Positions 22,651-34,352 of a DNA stretch of 64,000 nt are shown here, piece after piece. A program made the translations under genes and the position numbers. Source of the stretch: Aricia agestis (lineage: Eukaryota > Arthropoda > Insecta > Lepidoptera > Lycaenidae); the NCBI RefSeq assembly GCF_905147365.1, contig NC_056428.1, positions 35,011,001-35,075,000 on the forward strand, in the 5' to 3' direction. The stretch's first letter is position 1; each line of letters opens with the position of its first letter. The notes below the pieces were generated by a model. The model was given only the letters and a program-made list of their open reading frames with translations. It was not told the origin of the DNA and made no database searches.

Positions 22651-23514
22651 AAGTCTCAACTATCTTAATATATATATATTTCTTGTGTGCGTGTGTATGT
22701 GACTGAACTCCTCCTAAACGACTGGACCAATTTTGATGAAATTTTTTGTGTGTGTTCGTGGAGATTCGAGAATGGTTTAGATTTACAGTTTGGTCTACTG
22801 GAAAATGTTTTTTCAATTAATTTCTTATTTATAAGGAGTTGTTGATTTTGGAATGTTTTACATTAGATCCGGCGGACGGCGCTATCATCACATTCAATAT
22901 TATTCTATTTCAATTTTAGTTTGTCCTGACAGATGGTGCTATGATTAATTTGAAAAAAATTTTGTTATTCAATTCATGTGCTGATTAAAATATTAAATAA
23001 ATAACACATAGGCTACAATTTTAACCGACTTTCAAAATGGGGGAGGTGTTATGTCCGTTTTCTTATATTCAACGATTACTCCGCCGTTTGTTAACCGATT
23101 TTCAAAATTTTTCTTTTGGTATATAGGGTATCATCCCAATTTGGTATTATATTCAGAAAAGTGGTGATCTGATGAAGGATCCATAAGTAATCGAGGGAAC
23201 TCCTCAAAACTTATAGGGAAACATATGGTGACTTCGGTTTCGTGAGAAGTATTCTAAGCATATGCTACCAACAAGTAAGATTTTGCACCGAGATATACCT
23301 GGTATACCGTGGTTCGGAAGGTGCTGAGAGAATTCCTGATTCTTTATAGATACAAGTTTGGGAGTTTCAGCGTTGTTTTAAGAACAGAAAGCATATGCTA
23401 CTATGCAAATTACATTCATCATCATCATCATCATCATCATCACTACCATATTATACCATTTCATAGTCTTTTAGATCGAGACTCGAGTTTGTCAAGCGAT
23501 AATTAAAAAAAATC

Positions 23515-23812
23515 TATATCTACCTAATATTATAAACCTGAAGAGTATGTTTGCTTGAACGCGTCAATCTCAGAAACTACAGGTCCGATTTAAAAACTTA
23601 TCTCAGTGTTAGATAGATCATTTATCGAGTAAGACTCATCATTTATCGAGAAGGTTATATTATATTATTACTCTAAGACTAATACGACAGAAGAAACTCA
23701 GGAAAATGTGGGAAAAACGGGGGAAATATTTTTTATGGGAAAATGTACCTACGGATTCTGTAAAATTTCTAATTTACGCGGGCGAAGCCGCGCGGGACAT
23801 CTAGTTTCTGTA
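23515..23812 (+). repeat. Interspersed repeat, same family as 15880-16195
   Basis: CTACCTAATATTATAAACCT at the start, ATTTACGCGGGCGAAGCCGC at the end, with the usual central phrases partly deleted. Confidence 0.65.
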
Positions 23813-25615
23813 TATAATTTTCATAATTTTAAATACTTTTTAGTTCAATTAATAATAAGAAATGTTATTGTTTTCACTTGGGAGACGGCTTTAATTTTTT
23901 GTTAATTGCATAAAAATGGAGGCTTTAGGGCCGGGAAAATTAGGTATTTGAAATAAAAAAATGTGGATTTTATGTGTAGCTGGATATAAGCCAGATGATA
24001 AAGTAGGTAGGTTACAAGGTTTATTTAAATAATAATAAATCATAAGAAAAAAAATTAAAATTGTCCGGCTTATAGTATTAAAGATGTTAGTTATCTGGTT
24101 CTTTCACTGACGTCTTTAATTATGGTGGTACCGGTGGTAGGCAACGTAGTTTCTTCGTTCGACTTTCAAAAAGTGTATCATGATACGCATTTTGAATAAA
24201 AATATATTTTTTTATTTTTTTATTTTATGACTACCTACTCATAAACAATCGCGAAAATATAGTTTTTATTTTAAAGAAACATGCAATATGCAAAAATAAA
24301 AAATATGCCCACTTGTGCCATGCCGGGTTTCTGCTAATTGTTTGTCAAAATATCATTTCTTCTTTTTCAAAAAATAAATACAGGCCAAAATCATAATCCT
24401 CCTTTTTGCTTCGCCGTAGTCGGGTAAAAAGTAAGAGAGATAACTTCAAGCGCGAGTCACAAATTACTAAATAGTTAATATGCGCAAGTGCGAAACGAGA
24501 CTTTGTGATTTAACTGTCAATAATAATATATGTACATATAAATTCGCCATGTTTGATGCACAGACATTTCTCCAAAAACTAATAATTCTTAACGAACAAT
24601 TTACATAACAATTATAATAATAACGCAACACCTGATGCAGTTACGTCGTAGATAAAGTTTATATCGGAAACTCATTATTTTATCGATCATGTTATGCAAA
24701 TAGTTCATTATTTGCAGCAGAACCTGTTAAACGTCAAATTACTCAGTCAATAACAGGAGCCCTTTTCGAGCGACGTTGGAATTTCGGCTCATTCCCCTTG
24801 ACGATAAGGAGCGAAGTCTGCTAAACGACCGGTCATGTCGTTAATATTATTTTGGAAAGTTTATTTCCTGTACCCTTAAATATTAATAGTTTTAGTGGAA
24901 ACTTAGTGGCTATAACTGAGTACCATATTTTAAATTATGTCTTTTATGTATCTCTAAATTACTCTAAAATATAGGTAAGTATACATGAAAGTTCAAAGGC
25001 TTAAATACAAAAATTCTAGCCAATATAATCTGCGAACGACTACAGTCATAATATTATAGAGTTTATTACTTTGTTATACTCATAATTATTTTTTAACCTG
25101 AAAACTGTAATATTATCATAATAACTACTTTTAATGTAACGTATACGTGAGTTTTAGGTATCTCTTTATCTATTGTCTATGCTCTTATCTTCTTAGATAC
25201 ATTGAGGTATTTTATATCCACCTTAGGTTTCCACACGACACACTAATTGACAAGTCTCTATTGTCTACTCGGATTCTAAAAAGGTTTCAGATCCGTCCCG
25301 ACGTACGTGATATATCCAGTAGCCAAATCCCCTTTGTTATTTCAATAGCGACCATAATAATAAACGAAAATTAAGACGTGACTCACTAAACATGTTGTTG
25401 TTTTTGTCTAATAATTTGGAATATCAATTTGACAGAATCAGCGATATTCATAAGGAATATGTAAAACATCATTTATCAATATTCAATAGGGTTGCAAAGG
25501 TTAAATGTTATATAGAAATTTTTAATAACGTTTAACATTGCTCTGTTAATTGTTACTTATTATAGTTACGTGAATATAATAATAATATTTAAGATATATT
25601 ATCTTAGGGACTTAC

Positions 25616-26302
25616 CTCGCGGCTTAGCGACTCTGCTCGAAAGTTTTCGTCACTATTTGCACTCTTAAGTTGATTTTCATTGAGACATTGTAGGGACCCC
25701 GTTTTGGGAGAACTCTGTAGTTGGCTGGTACGTTTCTTGAACATTTCAGTAGTATTCCTTAAAAACGTATCCATCTTCTTTCTAAAGAACGACGGTTTTC
25801 TCTCGAGCGGCTTCTTCCCTATGTAGCTCAAGTTTAATTCCGATTGGGACAAACCTTCGCTTCGGGATAGAATAGATTGATCTAGTGATAGCTTCCTCAT
25901 CCTTCCTAAATCGGGCCTCACAAAATTAGTGGATTTCAGTCCAATATTTTCATTCACCGATTCTTTCTCAATGCTTTCTTCACTTTTAACTACACTATCA
26001 CTTACGTTATCTTGTTTATGTAATGTTTCATTTTCCACTAAAATTTCTATACTATTATTATCTCTATTAAGAACCTCGGCTTCAACTGGTTTTTCACTTT
26101 CTCGTCTTTCTTCTTCTGAATTGATTTCCATATTAGTATTGCAAGTAACGACATTAGGGTTGGTAGCGCTCGCCAACTCATAAGAATCCTCAATCTTCGA
26201 ATCCGTTTCTTTGGAAGAACCTTGTTCGAAATCACTAGTATTCGGTACCTCCTCACTTCTACCTCCATTTTTGGGAGGATCCTCGTCTGCTGCGGTATCC
26301 AT
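25616..26302 (-). CDS. Gene 1, first coding exon (residues 1-229), unrecognised acidic/Ser-rich protein
   Basis: The ATG at 26302-26300 has a favourable context (ACAAAATGG) and an in-frame TAA nine bases upstream, so it is a convincing start. The exon is 687 nt, exactly 229 codons, and ends GAG|GTAAGT. Residues 1-125 are highly acidic and rich in Ser/Glu/Asn, without hydrophobic or signal segments, which suggests a cytoplasmic or nuclear disordered region. Residues 130-195 turn basic and carry RMRKLSL (134-140), ERKPSFF (168-173) and KKRTSQL (189-195), a repeated Arg/Lys-x-Ser theme of the kind used by PKA- or AMPK-like kinases and 14-3-3 proteins. A basic stretch at 162-192 (RKKMDTFLRNTTEMFKK) could bind membranes or partners. 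Joined to the three downstream exons it gives 419 residues with no stop. A phosphoregulated signalling or scaffold protein is a guess. It is not recognised. Confidence 0.88.
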
Positions 26303-26640
26303 TTTGTATTACAAAATCTTATATATTACATCTAATAGCTTATCGCAAAATTAGAAAATACTCGACTAATTCCCTATTATTTTACGTGTCACTATTTTAC
26401 ACACAACACTCCACTGTAGATAACATCTTATTATTAGTATTATATAGGTCACAATTCACTGAACCGCTTCTCATGGTCACTCATTATCAGGTGCGATGTG
26501 TTATTTCACCTGTGTAAATGCTTGCGGTAAAGGAATGAAGATAACACTATCGACTGAACGAATGTCAACTGTTCGGCACAGATAATAAATATTATGATAG
26601 AGCTCATCAACGCTCATGTTGGTTAACTGGACTATCGCCG
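26303..26640 (-). promoter_or_regulatory. Probable 5' UTR and promoter region of gene 1
   Basis: Sequence just upstream of the gene 1 ATG lacks the repeat signatures seen elsewhere and may be single-copy. On the minus strand a TCAGT arthropod-type initiator lies at 26462-26458, about 160 nt before the ATG. No TATA box is evident about 30 bp upstream of it. The transcription start is inferred only, and a further upstream non-coding exon is possible. Confidence 0.3.
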
Positions 26641-26814
26641 CGCCGTTTCGCAAGCAAACAATGGCAGAACGAATGTTTGTATAGGATTACGTCGCCTTAA
26701 AGATTTAAATACTCATTATTGCTTACTGTTTTGCTGCTTTATTGCAATTACATTTTTATGTAATCCTGTTTATTTACTTGATAATTATAAATTATTATCA
26801 AAAAACGTGTGATG

Positions 26815-26960
26815 TGGCCAAGTGATTCAGCGCGTTAGGTCGCTGCGCAAGCTGGGCATCGCGGATTCAAATCTCGCCGAAAAAAGTTTGTTATTCTGGG
26901 TTCCTTCGTCACGCATTAATTGTAAACGTGTGTCTAGTACCTGTAATACAAATTATTTGG
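26815..26960 (+). mobile_element. tRNA-derived SINE fragment
   Basis: TGTGGCCAAGTGATTCAGCG (A-box-like) and GGATTCAAATCTC (B-box-like) about 45 bp apart, then unrelated tail sequence. It directly abuts the TTAA-flanked element at 26965-27396. Not a credible tRNA gene: no acceptor-stem pairing. Confidence 0.55.
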
Positions 26961-26964
26961 TTAA

Positions 26965-27396
26965 GAGGGCGACTAACCCAAAAAATCAAACATCGTCCTT
27001 CCCTCTTCACACTCACGCCCGTCTTTCATATGCCAGGTGAAAAAGGACGACGCGGATTCATCGCCAAATTAGTTTTTTCTCAATAACTCGATAAATATAC
27101 AACATTTTGAAAATCCGCTAGGTCGATCTCTCAATGATAGAATTTTATACAATGTGTTAAAATATTAACTTAGTTCAATGCACGGTTATGGCAATAAATG
27201 AAAAATTCGTGAAAATTAGATGCATCTTTGTGATTTTTTTCTATCGGGAAAATTTTAAGATATAGTGTTTTCTGTCTAAGATCGAATTCTCGGAAATATA
27301 ATGTAGTATCTAATTTTAGAAAATGAAACAATTCGGGGCTTATTTTCAAGTATAAAATTGAATTATAAAATCGTCACTTTAGGGTTAGTCGCCCTC
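26965..27396. mobile_element. TTAA-flanked 432-bp element, copy 2
   Basis: Inverted ends GAGGGCGACTAACCC / GGGTTAGTCGCCCTC between TTAA sequences (26961-26964, 27397-27400). TTAA targets are typical of piggyBac, but because TTAA is palindromic, a TA target with longer ends is equally possible. Confidence 0.75.
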
Positions 27397-27951
27397 TTAA
27401 TTACACAGGGTTTGATGTGTGTGCGCGTATATCGTCCATTGAGACGTTGTATTTATTTAATTGACGTTGTATGTATCGTCCATAATTTGATATTTTTCTT
27501 TTGAATATGTTTAAAAACTATTTACTCAAATTCAACAGAGGCATAGAGGGTTGTCAGTTACCGATTAGCTTGATGACAAACGGACGGAAAGTTTGTTACA
27601 CTAATGGCATTGGAAATTTCCGTGAAAAATTGTAGAGTAGCATAGCGATAAGGATTTTACTAGCTAATAGCTCGGGCATTTTAACTCATTAATATATACC
27701 TTTTATAATTTTACATTTATAGCCCAAACCGACGTATGCCGAAAGTATTTCTGATGCAGCGAAATTGATGGTAGAGTTCCCTAAAACTATAACGAATCGA
27801 TAGCCACGTGCTTTTACCAACTATTGATTAAATTAAATTTACAAATCCCATTTGTTAAATTTATAACAAAATGATAACGAAATTAAAGAATTAAGTAATA
27901 ATAAAATAAAATAACATTAATAAAATAACCTACACTGTTTCCCAACGAAAA

Positions 27952-27991
27952 AAAACTGCAAAACAGCCAAGTCAGGCTGTTTTGCAGTTTT
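27952..27991. other. Isolated perfect hairpin
   Basis: AAAACTGCAAAACAGCC, loop AAGTCA, GGCTGTTTTGCAGTTTT: 17-bp perfect arms in otherwise plain sequence. It could be a minimal MITE relic; at 40 nt it is shorter than a typical miRNA precursor. Confidence 0.7.
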
Positions 27992-28258
27992 CCTGTTTGA
28001 ACCTACTAAATGGGCCATTCGGGTAATTTATTCTTTTCGTCGTAATGGTTTAAAATGGGGGATGAATTTAGGAAGAATGGGTATGGGGGACAGCCGGCGG
28101 TGTCAACACGGAACAGGCGTGACGCGGACCAAAGCCTATACTCGCCTAGTGCCTACGCACATCGATCGAACTCTACATGCAGAATTTTAATATAAATAGG
28201 ACCATCTACGTCCATGACGTCACACGTCAGGGGAAATTATGACTGCCATTGCTTTCCC

Positions 28259-28505
28259 TGCCTGCTAAGCATACGCCAACGAGATATCTCACTCTACATG
28301 TTTTCTCGATGTTTGATGGCTTAAGTCCCTTCATGTCTATTGACCCTAGCATGACAAACATTTTTTCTCGCGTAGATCTATCATGTAAATAACACATTTT
28401 TATAGAGTTTTGTCGAGATAATGTCGAGATTTTGACATTATGAGACGAGTAGTTCTTAATTATCTCGAGAGTGAGATATCTCGTTGGCGTATGCTAGGCA
28501 GGCAA
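28259..28505. mobile_element. MITE with about 35-bp inverted ends
   Basis: CCTGCTAAGCATACGCCAAC, GAGATATCTCACTCT on the left is repeated inverted at the right, AGAGTGAGATATCTCGTTGG, CGTATGCTAGGCAGG. No coding content. Confidence 0.75.
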
Positions 28506-29097
28506 GTATGTGGAAAGCTTCTCCGGGTAAAGGGATAGCTTCCTAAAACCCTATACCCTGAGTGCTGTGACGTAAATCAGCTAGTGCGGATAAACATATT
28601 ATTTTTGGAAAATTAAGAACTAATCTAACGAATAAGTGGACGGAACGTCTTAAGTTTATGACCTAAAAAGTATGAGGAACAAAGTGCAAAAGAAATATAA
28701 AATAATATTATATAAGTAATATTAAAAAACGGTATGAAAGTGGCTAGAAAAGTAGCGAGTATAAAATGCGCTACACTGCAGCAGCCTACAATTGAATTGA
28801 GAAGCCTTTTAACTCTTTGACCACCGCGTCGGCCACTATTGCTGCAAAAATTCAATAATTATTAAAAGCTTTTATTTAACTTGCTCTGTATGTATGTAAG
28901 TATGTATGTTCGGGTGAAATCTTGGAACTCAATTTTGGAGTAGATATATTTAACCGATCGAGCTGAAATTTTGCAGGCACGATTAGTTTGGATGACAATA
29001 CATGATATTGTATGTGACATCGCTCTAAATCCAATATGGCCGACCATACAAGATGGCGAAATAGTTATTTTCTATGCAGTTCTACAATATGGATATA

Positions 29098-29312
29098 TAT
29101 TTTTTTTATGAAATAAGGGGGCAAACGAGCAAACGGGTCAGCTGATGGAAAGCAACTTCCGTCGCCCATGGACACTCGCAGTATCAGTAGAGCTACAAGT
29201 GCGTTGCCGGCCTTTTAAGAGGGAATAGGGTAATAGGGGAGGGTAGGAAAGGGAATAGGGGATAGTAGGGAAGGGAATAGGGTAGGGGATTGGGCCTCCG
29301 GTAAACTCTTAA
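29098..29312 (-). mobile_element. CR1-type LINE 3' tail inserted in the composite repeat
   Basis: TTTTTTTTATGAAATAAGGG followed by the CGTCGCCCATGGACACTCGC block and a GGGAATAGGG run. It interrupts a larger repeat (28861-30670) that resumes near 29313 with a repeat of the sequence that preceded it. Confidence 0.75.
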
Positions 29313-29607
29313 TATTTTATTAAATGAAAGGGCTCATTGAGAGTAACTTGGAAACGAATGTAATGTCATTCTACATCCAATATGGCGTCTCATTCTAGGT
29401 AGGGGGATATAGTTATTTTTAATGCACTTCTGCAATATGGGTATCAAATGAAAGGGCTCATTGAGAGTAACTCGGAAACGAATGTAATGTAGGATTCTAC
29501 ATCCAATATGGCGGCTCATCTAAGATGGAGGAATTAATAGTTATTTTTAAAGCACTTCTGCAATATGGGTATCAAAGAAAAAGGCTTATTGAGAGTAAAT
29601 TGAAAAG

Positions 29608-30090
29608 TCATGTCGTGTCCTGTCGTGCCGTGTCGTGTCGTATCGTGTTGTATCGTAACATGACGTGACGTGACGTGACGTGACTTGCCGTGTCGTGTCG
29701 TGTCGTGGCGTGTCGTATCGTATCGTGCCGTGCCGTGCCGTGCCGTGCCGTGCCGTGCCGTGCCGTGCCGTGCCGTGCCGTGCCGTGCCGTGCCGTGCCG
29801 TGCCGTGCCGTGCCGTGCCGTGCCGTGCCGTGCCGTGCCGTGCCGTGCCGTGCCGTGCCGTGCCGTGCCGTGCCGTGCCGTGCCGTGCCGTACCGTGCCG
29901 TGCCGTGCCGTGCCGTGCCGTGCCGTGCCGTGCCGTGCCGTGCCGTGCCGTGCCGTGCCGTGCCGTGCCGTGCCGTGCCGTGCCGTGCCGTGCCGTGTCG
30001 TGTCGTGTCGTGTCGTGTCGTGCCGTGCCGTGCCGTGCCGTGCCGTGCCGTGCCGTGCCGTGTCGTGTCGTGTCTTGTTATGTCAAGTCA
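29608..30090 (+). repeat. Pentanucleotide array (TGCCG/TGTCG)n
   Basis: About 95 five-base units, TGTCG- and TACGT-like variants at the edges and a nearly pure TGCCG core (29720-29995). All three frames read as CRAVP repeats without stops; these are artefacts of the period. Copy B of the host element carries only about 14 units. Confidence 0.95.
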
Positions 30091-30302
30091 AAACCAGGCG
30101 GGCATTAGAAAATGCCTGGATGAATCCGGTCATTTTTGTTAAGTGATATTTAATTTTTTAGTCGCAAAATTAAGTACGATTTCTTAAAGACTTAAATTAA
30201 GTTAATCACATTTTAACAAATTCTTGAAACAAAACAAACTACAATCAAGCAGACTTAAGAAATCTAGTCAGAGATTTAACTAAAAAACAAAACATAAATT
30301 AT

Positions 30303-30668
30303 TAGCAAAAAAGTTTTTTAAAAAAAGCTTTTATTTCAATAGTCTAAAAAGAAGAAAATAAAATTCTTAAAAATTCTAACTATTAAGTTATAACCTGAAT
30401 ATATTATACAATTTGCATTATAATAAAAGCTTGTCGCGTGATTTGTAAATAATAAACTAGTACCGTAAGTGCCAATTTAACTGAGTAAACTGATATTATA
30501 TTTTTTAAGTAATTAAATATTGATTTGTTAAGTCTCGCGACAAGCTTTTATTATAATGCAAATTGTATAATATATTCAGGTTATAACTTAATAGTTAGAA
30601 TTTTTAAGGGGTTTATTTTCTTCTTTTTAGACTATTGAAATAAAATTTTTTTTTCAAAAAGTTTTTTG
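30303..30668. repeat. 365-bp palindrome at the end of composite repeat A
   Basis: AGTTTTTTAAAAAAAGCTTT, CTAAAAAGAAGAAAATAAA, AGTTATAACCTGAATATATT and AATAAAAGCTTGTCGCG are mirrored around a centre near 30485. The equivalent in copy B is 48145-48525. Confidence 0.8.
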
Positions 30669-31538
30669 CTTATAATTTATTTTATGTAATCTATTTACTG
30701 CATACCACATTTCTGCTATTAAAATATGACCCTTTTAACTGGGAGACTGCTTATCTACGCTTCTCTTAAACTATCCACAGTACATAGTTCTACTTATTAG
30801 TTTCACCTTAAATGATAATATTTATAATCTTTAAAACGTACACGCCTTCGTTAAAATGGTATTCTTGTTGGAGAATCGCAAGCCGTTGCTCGCCACACAG
30901 GCGTTATTTTACATCAATATTTCGAGAGACCTTTGTCTACCTCTGATTCTGAAACATATTAGGTACATACCCTTAGCTATTCACAGAACAACATAGTCAT
31001 ATTTTTCTAGTATCATAAAATATGTTTATGAGCCACGTTCTAAATATGGTCTTATCCGTCTTAGTCACCGATATTAGTTGTTCTAGCTGATAACATAAAT
31101 TAATGTCGTACTCGTATACTATCGTAACGAAAATAAATCGGTCAAGAGTCTCTCTACAAAAAAGTACATAATCCTTCTAATAAATAGATCATACAGCGTA
31201 TGCAGTAATCCCTACTAATAATGTAAATGTGTCTGTCTGTCGCTCTTTTACCTATTCAAGCCGAAACCGCTGAATCGATTATGAAATTTGGTTAGTACAT
31301 ACTTTTTGTCCCGGAAAAGTATACTTATTCCTATAAGTATAGGAATAAGTATACTTTTAGGATAATTTTTATGCCGGATAAAACCGATAAGTGAACGGTT
31401 CCCGCGTGATAAATGAGTTCTGGTGCAAGGGGGTGGCGGACACCAACTAGTAATTATTATAATATAATAATATGCCCTTTATCCAGCCACTTTGCAAAAA
31501 CATTAATAAAAATTGTATTAGAGTACTATAGTACGGAA

Positions 31539-31930
31539 ATCCGCTGCGTCCCGACACAGTGTGCGATACTCGCATCCGCTTCCATACAAATTGTATGGAG
31601 GCGGATTTTTGCGATAAGCCCCGGCACGCTGAGCCCCGGCACGGCCCGTCTCAGTGTGCTCACGAGTGTTGCTTCGTAAATGAAAACTATACAAGGTGTA
31701 ACAAAACTAAGTGATAGTACTTTAGGGTGTGTATGTGTCCCTTGTATAGAGTTTACTGTGAAAGTAGCAGCCCTGTATTGGGACGCAGCGGATTCCGGAA
31801 ATCCGCTGCGTCCCGACACAGTGTGCGATACGCGCATCCGCATCCATACAAATTGTATGGAGGCGGATTTTTGCGATGAGCCCCGGCACGCTGAGCCCCG
31901 GCACGGCCCGTCTCAGTGTGCTCACTCCTT
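31539..31930 (+). repeat. Direct duplication of a 135-bp GC-rich segment
   Basis: GGAAATCCGCTGCGTCCCGA through CACGGCCCGTCTCAGTGTGC occurs at 31538-31665 and 31796-31922, almost identical. Each contains a CATACAAATTGTATGG hairpin and two GAGCCCCGGCACG repeats. Between them lies one end of a CAGGGTGTAACAAAA-type MITE. Confidence 0.75.
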
Positions 31931-32209
31931 AAAAATACTTTTAAATTTGTATTTACGTTGTAAATGTTTAATGCACAGGCACGAAAATACTTGGCAGTCA
32001 ATATAAAATGTATTTGTAAGGCTTATGCTGGGAAACCATATAGCATTTCAGTGTTTGTATTTCCACTTTTTATTTTATTTTAATATGTTTCGCCGTGTTT
32101 CAAAGATTGGATTTGCTGATTGGATATTATTATAATAGCCCGAGAGCCAGTGACAGTAATACTTTCGTCATTTCATAAAAACTGAAAGTTTTCCTGTATA
32201 ATATTATAT

Positions 32210-32512
32210 GACCCCAATTATAGAGGTAAGAACAACCTGACAGAATATACGTGGGAGAGCCATGCTTCGGCACAAATGGGCCGGCTCGACCGGAGAAATA
32301 CCACGTTCTCACAAAAAACCGGCGTGAAACAGCGCTTGCGCTGTGTTTCGCCGAGTGAGTGAGTTTACCGGAGGCCCAATCCCCTACCCCATTCCCTTCC
32401 CTACCCTCCCCTACCCTCTTCTGATGCTGCGAGTGTCCATGGGCGACGGAAGTTGCTTTCCATCAGGTGACACGTTTGCTCGTTTGCCCCCTTATTTCAT
32501 AAAAAAAATGAA
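32210..32512 (+). mobile_element. CR1-type LINE 3' tail
   Basis: Plus-strand copy from the GTGGGAGAGCCATGCTTCGG block through CCCTACCC repeats to CTTATTTCATAAAAAAAATG. It contains the same blocks as 54837-55175 in the reverse orientation. Confidence 0.8.
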
Positions 32513-33359
32513 ATTTCGTTTCGGTCGCGGTTAGGTACACCTTCAGATTACACCGTGAAACAATTAGTAAATGTAAGAATATTATGTAGCATTTACCCAA
32601 AGAATTCTATTTAAACTGAAGAAGGTTTTGCATCCTAATTTGAATTTGAAATTGTCTTCTGTAAAATTATAACTTTTTAATGATAACAAAATCAACCAGA
32701 TACTTACAAATGGTATAGTCCAAGAGATTTTATGACAAGTTCATCTATATCTATACATCTATACATATAAATAAAATTGGATTGTCTGTTTGTAATATTG
32801 AAAGAACCGTTTTTTACTAAATATGCATAATATGAATCTATAAACGATACAAACATCAAAACAATTTTTTTTACAATTTTTGCCTGTATGTGTGTCTGTT
32901 TGTTCCGGCTAATCTCTGAAAGGGCTGGAGCGATTTTGACGGGACTTTTTTTGGTAGATAGCTGATGTAGTAAGGAATAACTTAGGCTACTTTTTAACCG
33001 ACTTTCGAAAAGGAGGTGGATATATTTCACTTTTTTTATAAAGGAACCTTAAAAAGGGGATTTTTTCTCTTTTTTATTATCTTTGTTATCATATTTTGCT
33101 GAGGCGGACGAAGTCGCGGACAACAGCTAGTACATACTATAATGCGAAAAGACTTTTTCCCCAACCTCAATCGAATAAGTAACAAATAAAGCTACATAAA
33201 TGTTGCATAAAGATACTGCGCTAATCTGCGTACTTACAGGTCCTGCAATTTATACATATCCATTATCCATACTAATATTATAATTAACCCGCATTTTCCG
33301 GCATAACAGGATAAAAAGTCTCCTATATGTGTATGGTTTAGGCCTGAAGAAGTAACAGA

Positions 33360-33550
33360 TCCGGAGGCCCAATCCCCTACGCTTTTCCCTTCCCTACCCT
33401 CTCCTACTTCCTTCCCTACCCTCCCCTATTGCCGGCCGGCAACGCACCTGCAGCTCTTCTGATGCTGCGAGTGTCCATGGGCGACGGAAGTTGCTTTCCA
33501 TCAGGTGCGGGTCACTTTGCTCGTTTGCCCCCTTATTTCATAAAAAAAAG
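33360..33550 (+). mobile_element. CR1-type LINE 3' tail fragment
   Basis: GGAGGCCCAATCCCCTAC, CCCTACC-type repeats, GATGCTGCGAGTGTCCATGG and CCTTATTTCATAAAAAAAAG. A shorter copy of the tail seen at 32210-32512. Confidence 0.75.
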
Positions 33551-33589
33551 ATAGACAGAAAACACTTTCTCATATTTTATAATAGTACT

Positions 33590-33955
33590 AGACGTTACGT
33601 GCGACTTCGCCCGCGTAAATTAGATATTTCACAGACAAATTAGTCCACAAAAGATAGCCTGATGATCCTTCAAGTGGTCCACTTCTTATCTGTGCCAAAT
33701 AACAGAAACATTGCTCCAGTAGTTCGTGAGATAAGCCCTTTCAAATAATTTCCTCCCGTTTTTTCCACATTTTCCTTTATTTCTTCGCTCCTATTTGTCT
33801 TAGCGTGATAAAATATAGCCTGTAGCTTTCCTCGACAAATGGGCTATCTAACACTGAAAGAATTTTTCAAATCGGACTAGTAGTTCCTAATATTGGCGCG
33901 TTCAAACAAACAAAAAAACTCTTCCGCTTTATTATAATTATTTATTAGTATAGAT
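33590..33955 (-). repeat. Interspersed repeat, same family as 15880-16195
   Basis: TTACGTGCGACTTCGCCCGC to AAAACTCTTCCGCTTTATTA, with both central blocks present. Confidence 0.7.
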
Positions 33956-34102
33956 ATAGATGAATTATTGAGGTCAGTAAAACCACATTGCTAATTTTCA
34001 CAATAAGGTTTATTGAAATTTGAAATGTGGTTTTTGTTATTAACCGTTTTAAATTAACGTCAATTTTCAGGCAGTGAGATCGTCGATACAACGTGCAACA
34101 AA

Positions 34103-34352
34103 ACTAATATATTATTGTAGGGTATGTAGACCTGTCACTTGGAGTTCACTGTGAAAGCAGCTGAGCGCTGAAAGGTCAATTTTGTTTATTATTATTAGTA
34201 TGGGCAGGCCGCCCCAGCGTCATGCATTTATCCATACAATAATAAAAAAGTTACGCTTTCAGCGCTGCTACTTTCACAGCGAACTCTATATATAGGGGAT
34301 CTTTAAACACCCTAAAGTATTATCACTTATTTTTGTTACACACTGTATAAGT
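34103..34352. mobile_element. CAGGGTGTAACAAAA-type MITE
   Basis: Ends GTGCAACAAAACTAA and TTTTTGTTACACACTG; inside, GGAGTTCACTGTGAAAGCAG and its inverse. Single-ended relatives lie at 34640-34725 and 34865-34915. Confidence 0.65.

Larger units (their letters stand above)
20043..25615 (-). other. Intron 1 of gene 1
   Basis: 5.6 kb. The first half is filled with inverted-repeat elements and interspersed repeats (20113-23812), including a (CAT)n run at 23417-23440. 23850-25600 appears to be mostly single-copy A+T-rich sequence without identifiable features. Confidence 0.6.
28861..30670 (+). mobile_element. Composite repeat, long copy A (with expanded pentamer array)
   Basis: Starts AAAAGCTTTTATTTAACTTG, then TATGTATGTAAG and CCGATCGAGCTGAAATTTTG. 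Next come several units of about 125 bp containing ATCCAATATGGCGGCTCATC. A CR1 LINE tail is inserted at 29098-29312. Then come the pentamer array, a 200-bp segment (AAACCAGGCGGGCATTAG...), and a 365-bp hairpin ending CAAAAAGTTTTTTGC. Copy B (48140-49735) has the same order in reverse. The class is unknown; the ends share AAGCTTTTATTT as an inverted repeat. Confidence 0.75.

Noticed and set aside
25929..26268. Plus- and minus-strand frames overlapping gene 1 exon 1
   Set aside because: Shadows of the 229-codon exon, which has a start context, an in-frame upstream stop and a consensus donor.
29680..30146. Three overlapping 142-153-codon frames of CRAVP repeats
   Set aside because: A five-base repeat without stop codons gives the same open pentapeptide in every frame; there is no start context, splice site or conservation argument for translation.
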